Shown here one piece after another: positions 58,732-64,000 of a DNA stretch of 64,000 bases (positions are counted from its first letter, which is position 1; each line of letters opens with the position of its first letter). The DNA is from Nesterenkonia alba DSM 19423. GTDB lineage: Bacteria; Actinomycetota; Actinomycetes; Actinomycetales; Micrococcaceae. A program made the position numbers and the translations under genes. The DNA lies in the NCBI RefSeq assembly GCF_000421745.1, contig NZ_ATXP01000013.1:1-64000 (forward strand), in the 5' to 3' direction. The notes under the pieces were generated by a model, which searched no databases, had not been told where the DNA came from, and worked only from the letters and a program-made list of their open reading frames with translations.

Positions 58732-59754
58732 ATGCGGGACAGTGAGTTCTACGGACACGTGACAGCGCTCGCCCCGGGCAAGGTGAATCTCAGCCTGCGG
58801 GTGGGGCCGCTGCGCACTGACGGGTACCACGACGTCGCCAGTCTCTACTGTGCTGTCTCTCTCTATGAGGAGGTCACCGCCTCTCCGCGGGAAGATGGCG
58901 CCATCACGGTGACGCTCTCGGAGCGGTCGGCGTTCACCGGGGTGGAGCACCTGGATTCTGCCACGGGGCAGCGTGTGCCGGCCCAGGTACCGGTGGATGA
59001 GCGCAACTTGGCCTACCGGGCGGCGGCTTTGTTGAAGGAACGGTTGGCGCAGATGCGCTCGGCCGTGCTGACCGGCCCGTGGGAGGGCAGCAGTCCGGAG
59101 ACCCTGGGTGTGGACCTCACCATCGTGAAGAACGTGCCGATCGCAGGCGGCATGGGTGGAGGCTCGGCCGACGCCGCCGCGACCCTCATTGCGTGCTCCG
59201 CACTGTGGGAAGCCGGGTTGACCAAGGAGCAACTGGCCGAGCTGGGTGCCGAGCTGGGGGCAGATGTCCCCTTCGCGCTGCTGGGTGGGGCGGCGGTGGG
59301 TCAGGGCAGGGGAGAGCAGTTATCTCCGCTGCTGACCCGTGGGGAGTTACACCTGGTTGTTGTCCCTGCCACGGCGGGGCTGTCCACTCCGGCGATGTAT
59401 GCCGCCCTGGATGAGATGCGCGCTGCACGCGGCGTGGAGGCTGAACCGCCGGTGCTCGATGATGAGCTGCTCCGGGCGGCCTGCACCGGAGATGCCGAAT
59501 TGGTTGCCACCCGGCTGAGTAATGACCTTCAGGCTCCGGCGGTGGCGGCATTGCCGGAGCTGGACCGGCTGATGGACCTCGGCATGGCTGAGGGTGCCCT
59601 GCATGGAATTGTTTCCGGCTCGGGCCCCACGGTGTTCTTTGTGGTGCGCGATGCCGAGGAGGCCACCCGCCTGGCCACTGCCGTGGAGGAACAGGCTGAT
59701 GTGTGGGCGATCCCGGTCACAGGACCCGCCCCCGGTGCCCGGCTGCTGGCTTAG
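58732..59754 (+). CDS. ispE: 4-diphosphocytidyl-2-C-methyl-D-erythritol kinase
   Basis: A GHMP kinase of the non-mevalonate isoprenoid pathway. It is 340 residues. ALAPGKVNLSLRVGPLRTDGYHDV near 12-35 is the substrate block, PIAGGMGGGSADAAATL near 138-154 is the ATP-binding GHMP motif, and GIVSGSGPTVFFV near 285 is the C-terminal motif. I start at the ATG at 58732 because of the -10 box before it; the frame is open to 58666. The stop overlaps the convergent TauE gene by four bases. ispE usually follows rsmA in actinobacteria; here a dehydrogenase and strand changes lie between. Confidence 0.94.
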   Translation: MRDSEFYGHVTALAPGKVNLSLRVGPLRTDGYHDVASLYCAVSLYEEVTASPREDGAITVTLSERSAFTGVEHLDSATGQRVPAQVPVDERNLAYRAAALLKERLAQMRSAVLTGPWEGSSPETLGVDLTIVKNVPIAGGMGGGSADAAATLIACSALWEAGLTKEQLAELGAELGADVPFALLGGAAVGQGRGEQLSPLLTRGELHLVVVPATAGLSTPAMYAALDEMRAARGVEAEPPVLDDELLRAACTGDAELVATRLSNDLQAPAVAALPELDRLMDLGMAEGALHGIVSGSGPTVFFVVRDAEEATRLATAVEEQADVWAIPVTGPAPGARLLA

Positions 59755-60509
59755 AAGAACGTGGCCTGTACCCCGGTAATAAACGCGAGGACCGCCCCGG
59801 CAATGGCGAGCACGATCATCACCCGCCGGACCAGCAGTTCGCTGACCCGGTGGCGGACAGCGGTCCCCAGCCACATGCCCACCAGGATCCCGGCTAAGCA
59901 CATCACCCAGAACCACCAGGGGAATACAGGGATTTCCTCCCCGGAGAAGGTGATCTTGGTCAGGAACCCGCCCACGGACAGCAGAAGCCACAGGGGCTGG
60001 ACTGTGGCGGCGAAGCTGCGAATATCCCACCGGGAGAGCAGCAGGTAGATGGTCATGGCGGGTCCGCCGACTCCGGCGAAAACCACCCCGGCACCGCAGC
60101 CGACCCCGGTCAGCACCCGAGTGGGGACACCGTCGACCACCGGCAGGTTCCGGCTGAGGATCAGTGAGGTGCATAGTCCGAAAACCACCAGCCCGGCGAC
60201 CACCATGTAGAGCGGGCCGGTGGGTGCCATGGCCGCTAACCATCCGCATAGCGGCATCACCAGGATGGCCACCGGGGCGATGTGCAGAAGCCGGCGCCAC
60301 TCGATGTCCTCCCACACCATGAAGACCATGATGAGCGGGGCGATCACGCTGAGCATATTGGTCAACATCACCCCGCCGTGCGGGCCGATGAGCACCACCA
60401 GGAAGGGTGCGGTGACCATGGCGAAGCCGAGTCCGGTGACCCGTTGCAGGAGCGCGGAGACGATCACCAGCCCCAGGATGGCGGTGACGAGAAAGATGTC
60501 GGGGCTCAA
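59751..60509 (-). CDS. TauE/SafE-family anion permease
   Basis: A 252-residue membrane protein with about 8 helices, of the sulfite/sulfonate exporter family. LLQRVTGLGFAMVTAPFLVVLIGPHGGVMLTNML near 21-55 is the first repeat, and GAGVVFAGVGGPAMTIYLLLSRW near 140-162 is the second. The substrate cannot be told. The TTG start overlaps the stop of the upstream MBL gene (TTGA), so the two are coupled. Confidence 0.88.
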   Translation of the reverse strand: MSPDIFLVTAILGLVIVSALLQRVTGLGFAMVTAPFLVVLIGPHGGVMLTNMLSVIAPLIMVFMVWEDIEWRRLLHIAPVAILVMPLCGWLAAMAPTGPLYMVVAGLVVFGLCTSLILSRNLPVVDGVPTRVLTGVGCGAGVVFAGVGGPAMTIYLLLSRWDIRSFAATVQPLWLLLSVGGFLTKITFSGEEIPVFPWWFWVMCLAGILVGMWLGTAVRHRVSELLVRRVMIVLAIAGAVLAFITGVQATFF

Positions 60510-61153
60510 CGCATGAAGTCCCGGCTGGAACCTCCGCGCAGCGAGATGATCTCGGTACCGGTCAGGTTGCCGATCTGCCGGGTAAACAATTCCCGGCCCC
60601 GGTCATTGAGGAGTTCATCGTGAATGGGGATGCTCCAGCGCGGGTTTCCGAGGGCACGGACGAACTCCACCTGCTCTTTCATCGCGGACCAGGGGGCCAT
60701 GATCGGCAGCGCGAGAATCTCCACACCCTCGGGGGTGGCATCCAGGGCGTCCCCGGGGTGGAAGAACACTGGTTCTCCTTCTGCGCGGAGGAGGAATCCC
60801 ACATTGTGTACACGTGGCATGTCCTGGTGGATCACAGCGTGCTGACCCCCGACGACGTCGATGCTCACCTCACCCACGGTGAACTGGTCACCGGGTGTGG
60901 CGGCTTCGGCGCCGGGCAGGTGGGTGGTCTGGTGGACGTCCTCGGCGGTGCGGACCACTGCACCGGGGTTGGCCTCCAGGAGAGCGGGGACGTGCTCGGG
61001 GTCCACATGGTCGGGGTGCTGGTGGGTGATGAGCACCGCGTCGAGCCCTTGGGTGCCGTGCCAGAGGTCGGAGAAAGCCCCAGGGTCGATGAGGATCCGC
61101 GTGCCGACGGTCTCGACCAGTACACAGGCGTGTCCTAAGTGGGTTATCCGCAT
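60506..61153 (-). CDS. MBL-fold metal-dependent hydrolase
   Basis: A 215-residue metallo-beta-lactamase-fold protein of the L-ascorbate-lactonase/UlaG-like type. MRITHLGHACVLVET opens the protein. The metal ligands are in AVLITHQHPDHVDPEHV near 43-60, GGQHAVIHQDMPRVHN near 105, FFHPGDALDATPEG near 133 and SIPIHDELLND near 180. I start at the second ATG (61153) because TAGAAT ends seven bases before it; the first ATG (61162) lies inside that box. It is followed by the TauE gene with an overlap. Confidence 0.88.
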   Translation of the reverse strand: MRITHLGHACVLVETVGTRILIDPGAFSDLWHGTQGLDAVLITHQHPDHVDPEHVPALLEANPGAVVRTAEDVHQTTHLPGAEAATPGDQFTVGEVSIDVVGGQHAVIHQDMPRVHNVGFLLRAEGEPVFFHPGDALDATPEGVEILALPIMAPWSAMKEQVEFVRALGNPRWSIPIHDELLNDRGRELFTRQIGNLTGTEIISLRGGSSRDFMR

Positions 61154-61160
61154 ACCTGCC

Positions 61161-61166
61161 ATTCTA
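61161..61166 (-). promoter_or_regulatory. -10 box of the MBL gene, leaderless
   Basis: TAGAAT on the minus strand ends seven bases before the ATG at 61153. Confidence 0.5.
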
Positions 61167-61321
61167 CGCCTGGTGGTATACGGGCCCGTAGGTATCCCGG
61201 AGGGGGTCTAGCGTGATGCTCCTGAGACACTAAACCCCATGTCTACCTTGAAGAAACCTTAAAACCCCAGGTCAGAAGCGTAAGTTCCTTAATGCTGTCT
61301 CAACCTGAGCGTAACGAAAGC

Positions 61322-61349
61322 TTGCTTTTCGGTCACATCTCTGTAGAGT
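61322..61349 (+). promoter_or_regulatory. Promoter of the large secreted-protein gene
   Basis: TTGCTT (61322-61327) and TAGAGT (61344-61349) are 16 bases apart in an AT-richer stretch (about 61230-61410). The leader would be about 55 bases. Confidence 0.4.
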
Positions 61350-61410
61350 GACCACCAGTTCACCTAGTGATAATCACGTGACCGCACCGACGTGAGGCAG
61401 GGCAATACTA

Positions 61411-62526
61411 GTGACATCCCGCACATTAGTTCGTAAGGCGACCGCTCGTTTGACCTCGACGAGCGTGATCGTCGCGCTGCTGCTCACCCCCATGCTCGCG
61501 GCGATGTTCGTGCTGCTGCCGGCATTGGCCAAGGAGGACGCCGCTGAGGCGGCTCCCATTGAGGGCAGCATGTACAACGTGCAGATCCGCCCGGCGGTGG
61601 ACCGCAATCTCTGCCTGACCGCCATCGGCACCGCGGACAACAACCCCCGTAATACCGACCGGGCGATGACCATCCGGACCTGCGTCTCTGATCCGAACCA
61701 CAGGTACTACTGGCTCCAGCGGTTTGAATACGTCTCAGAGGGGCACCGGATCTTCCTGCTGAACGGTAATGCTGGCAGCACCACCCCCACTGGCCGGTCT
61801 GACCTCTGCGTGGACAACTACGGCGGCGACGGTCGGACCTACGGTATTCAGCTGACCCGGGTCTGCGGTGTGCAGTCGAACGTCAACGAGTGGAACTACG
61901 CCCGTCAGGGCTCTAACAACATCGCGCCGGGCTCCTTCCGCAACCCGGTGGTGGACCGCAGTCGCAACATCAACGGTGTCTGCTGGGATATTTACACTGA
62001 CGGCACCAACCGGGTGCAGGCCGGCCAGGAGATCCGCAAGGGTCAGTGCTACGGCACCGGGGATAACCGTCACGACTTCCAGTCCTTCTCCATGGGGACT
62101 AGTGATATGCAGGTGAGTACTGAGGGGGGAGCACCGCGTAACAGCACTCCCTCCTCCGGGGTCACCACGGTGCGGCCTGGCCAGACGGTTAATGTCACCT
62201 ACTCGATTAGCAACCAGGGTGAGAACGCCAGCTACTACAACGTCTTCAACGTCTTCACCACGGTGGTCTCCGGTGGTGGGCCCCGTTCCACACTGAGCAA
62301 TGATGCTTCGCGCAACAGCATGGCTCAGGACGCCTATCGTGCTCCCACGCTGACGTCGAGCCCTGCGCAGAACACCATGCCGAACCTGAGCCTGCCCTCA
62401 GGGCCGGTACTGCAGTTCCTCTCCCGTGGCGGCGAGGGGGATAACGCCGTTGTGGCGGAGTGTGCAGAGTCCGGGCGGACGAGCCACGAGCGGAACCGTC
62501 ACTGTCTCTGCCACGATTCCTTCTGA
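61411..62526 (+). CDS. Secreted beta-trefoil protein, N-terminal part before a frameshift
   Basis: The frame runs 371 codons from the GTG at 61411. A long basic signal sequence (helix at about 18-40, cleavage near LPALA) leads to three cysteine-bearing subrepeats of a ricin-type beta-trefoil: NLCLTAIG...CVSDPNHRYYWLQRF, DLCVDNYGGDG...CGVQSNVNEWNY and GVCWDIYTDGT...CYGTGDNRHDFQSF (about 65-232). The first Ig-like repeat follows (VRPGQTVNVTYSISNQGENASYYNVF, near 252-277). After about residue 353 (AECAESG) the frame makes no family sense, and it stops at 62526. The next frame continues the same protein, so this is one broken gene. It may bind glycans on other cells. Confidence 0.8.
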   Translation: MTSRTLVRKATARLTSTSVIVALLLTPMLAAMFVLLPALAKEDAAEAAPIEGSMYNVQIRPAVDRNLCLTAIGTADNNPRNTDRAMTIRTCVSDPNHRYYWLQRFEYVSEGHRIFLLNGNAGSTTPTGRSDLCVDNYGGDGRTYGIQLTRVCGVQSNVNEWNYARQGSNNIAPGSFRNPVVDRSRNINGVCWDIYTDGTNRVQAGQEIRKGQCYGTGDNRHDFQSFSMGTSDMQVSTEGGAPRNSTPSSGVTTVRPGQTVNVTYSISNQGENASYYNVFNVFTTVVSGGGPRSTLSNDASRNSMAQDAYRAPTLTSSPAQNTMPNLSLPSGPVLQFLSRGGEGDNAVVAECAESGRTSHERNRHCLCHDSF

Positions 62527-64000
62527 TGCCGCAGCGGGCTCGGTCCACCAGGTCTGTGGTCAGAACGACAGCCGCCTGACCTATGACCCAGAGCCGGCTA
62601 ATAATGAGAGGTGCGCCTACTTCCGGGTGGAAGCGATCCCGGTGGATCTTCAGATGAGTGCTGGGTCTTCGAACTCCAATGTGACTCCGGGGCAGCAGGC
62701 TCAGCAGACTTTCACCTACCGGCTTGCAGGGGAGAACTCTGTCCCGCGTCCGCAGGTGGTCTTCTCTGTTCCCAGTGGTGTCTCCAATGTGAGCATTAGT
62801 GGTCCGGCGAACTGGTCCTGTGACAATGCCGCCCGCACCTGTACTCGAAATTCCGCCTCACAGCCAGGGGACACAGCCCAGTTCACAGTGAACTCCACGA
62901 TCCCCTCGAATGCTCAACCGGGCTCCACGGTGGGTACTGTCACAGCGGAAGCTGTGGTTAATAGCGCTCAGCACGAGGACACCAACACTGGCAACAACAC
63001 AGCGACGACGACGCTCACCGCCAGCGGCAACGTGAACATCAACATCACCAAAGAGGTGGTTGGGGCCGAGACCGTGAACCCGGGCGAAGAAGTCCAGTTC
63101 CGGGTAAGGATCACCAATAACGGCAGCACTACTGTCTCCAATCTCACCTTCCAGGATGCGATTACGACGAATCTCAGCGGCGTCACCTGGGAGTGCTCTG
63201 CCTCCGGCAGCGGATCCTCCTGTCCGAACTCCGCAGGCTCCATTCCGCGTGATGACGGTAGTCGCACAATTAACCAGTCCGGTGTGGCCGTGGGGGCCAA
63301 TGGCTCGGTGACCTATACGGTCACTGGTACCGCGGAGCCTCTGTCTAGCCGGCTGCGCTACACCCAGCCGAATACTGCCTATGTGCGCTTCGCCACCGGC
63401 ATCACTAACCAAGGCACTTCCCAGCACACCGCAAGCTGGACGGTCCGCGGTAACTCGGACCTTGAGATCGAGCCTACGAGCGAGGATCCTGCATCTATCA
63501 GTCCTGGGGGAACTGGTTCTGTTTCTGCCACGGTGACTAACCGCGGCCCCGACCAGATGCGGACCACCGGAACGGTGACTTTCGACGCTCCAGAGGGCGT
63601 GACGTTCACGAGTTCTCCAAGTGGCTGTGAACGCAGTGAAGAGAACACTCGTCTCACGTGTGATATCTCCGGATTGGTTGTCAACGCTAGTCGTACCTTC
63701 GAGCTTCCGGTCCGTCTCTCCACAGACGCCGAAGAAAACGTTGCGATCACTGGTGTGGTCGACTACGGCGCCGACCATGAGCCGGACAATAATGAAACTT
63801 CTTTACCGATCAACGTCTCCGATGTGCAGACCGACCTTGAAGTTACCTCTGCCTCGGCTTCTTCTGGCGTGATTCCCGGGGAGACTGGCACCCTGACTAC
63901 CACGATTAGGAACAACGGCCCGACCACTACTCGGGCCGCCGCTACGGTAACTATTCAGGCACCTTCTGCAGGAACATTTGAGGATGTTGACCTGCCGAGT
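62474..64000 (+). CDS. Continuation of the secreted repeat protein in the +2 frame (runs past window)
   Basis: From about 62474 the next forward frame is open for over 500 codons to the window end. It starts with GRATSGTVTVSATIPSDAAAG, a typical end of a DUF11-type Ig repeat. More repeats of about 110-150 residues follow: SSNSNVTPGQQAQQTFTYRL, VNPGEEVQFRVRITNNGSTTVSNLTF, ISPGGTGSVSATVTNRGPDQMRTTG, VIPGETGTLTTTIRNNGPTTTRAAA. These give a surface stalk. Removing one G from GGG at 62473-62475 joins both parts into AESGGRATSGTV. If the frameshift is real, the first in-frame ATG is at 62654. The end, and any cell-wall anchor, lie outside the window. Confidence 0.75.

Noticed and set aside
58375-59232. 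Minus-strand frame of 285 codons over ispE
   Set aside because: ispE on the plus strand has all GHMP motifs; the opposite frame has no recognisable protein features.
62858-63778. Minus-strand frame inside the secreted repeat protein
   Set aside because: The plus-strand frame shows regular Ig-like repeats through the same bases.

Overview
The window looks like chromosome from a high-GC actinobacterium, most likely of the Micrococcaceae type. GTG starts are frequent and genes often overlap by four bases (ATGA/GTGA). Several genes sit 6-7 bases behind a TANNNT box with no Shine-Dalgarno, as expected of leaderless mRNAs. The gene set is actinobacterial: ffh-rpsP-khpA-rimM-trmD-rplS-lepB-rnhB, rsmA/tatD, an O-mannosyltransferase, and MsiK-type sugar importers without their own ATPase. 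The genus is inference.

Layout. 1-3.8 kb is an accessory patch: an IS3-family element has cut the 3' end of a cyanophycin-synthetase-like ATP-grasp ligase gene, next to an MFS exporter and a second ATP-grasp ligase. 4-17 kb is housekeeping: amtB with a GlnR-type operator, ftsY, two small unknown genes, ffh, the rpsP-rplS block, two tandem signal peptidases, rnhB, a VOC protein, a SURF1 protein and DUF3817.

17-42.5 kb is a large sugar-catabolism region. It holds araBDA, a DeoR/LacI hybrid regulator, a first ABC importer and then a tightly overlapping set of uncharacterised catabolic genes: D-2-hydroxyacid dehydrogenase, DUF2264, TIM-barrel isomerase and alditol oxidase. After a promoter with a LacI-type operator come Gfo/Idh/MocA, DUF993 aldolase-like, a second TIM-barrel isomerase and glycerate kinase. 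A second ABC importer, a LacI regulator, a GH51 arabinofuranosidase and galE follow. The parts suggest uptake of arabinosides, release of arabinose into the pentose phosphate pathway, and a parallel oxidative route that ends at glycerate. That second route has no pathway I can name and is the best candidate for an undescribed system.

42.5-61 kb is mostly housekeeping: guaA, a helicase-like protein with degenerate nucleotide motifs, a SAF-domain protein, a Ruc-like zinc-ribbon chaperone behind a perfect CIRCE element, 5-formyl-THF cyclo-ligase, the O-mannosyltransferase, rsmI, an acyl-CoA synthetase, rsmA, tatD, butanediol dehydrogenase, ispE, a TauE/SafE permease and an MBL hydrolase. From 61.4 kb to the window end runs a large secreted protein with a ricin-type beta-trefoil and repeated Ig-like/DUF11-type domains. 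Its reading frame is broken by one extra G near 62,475.
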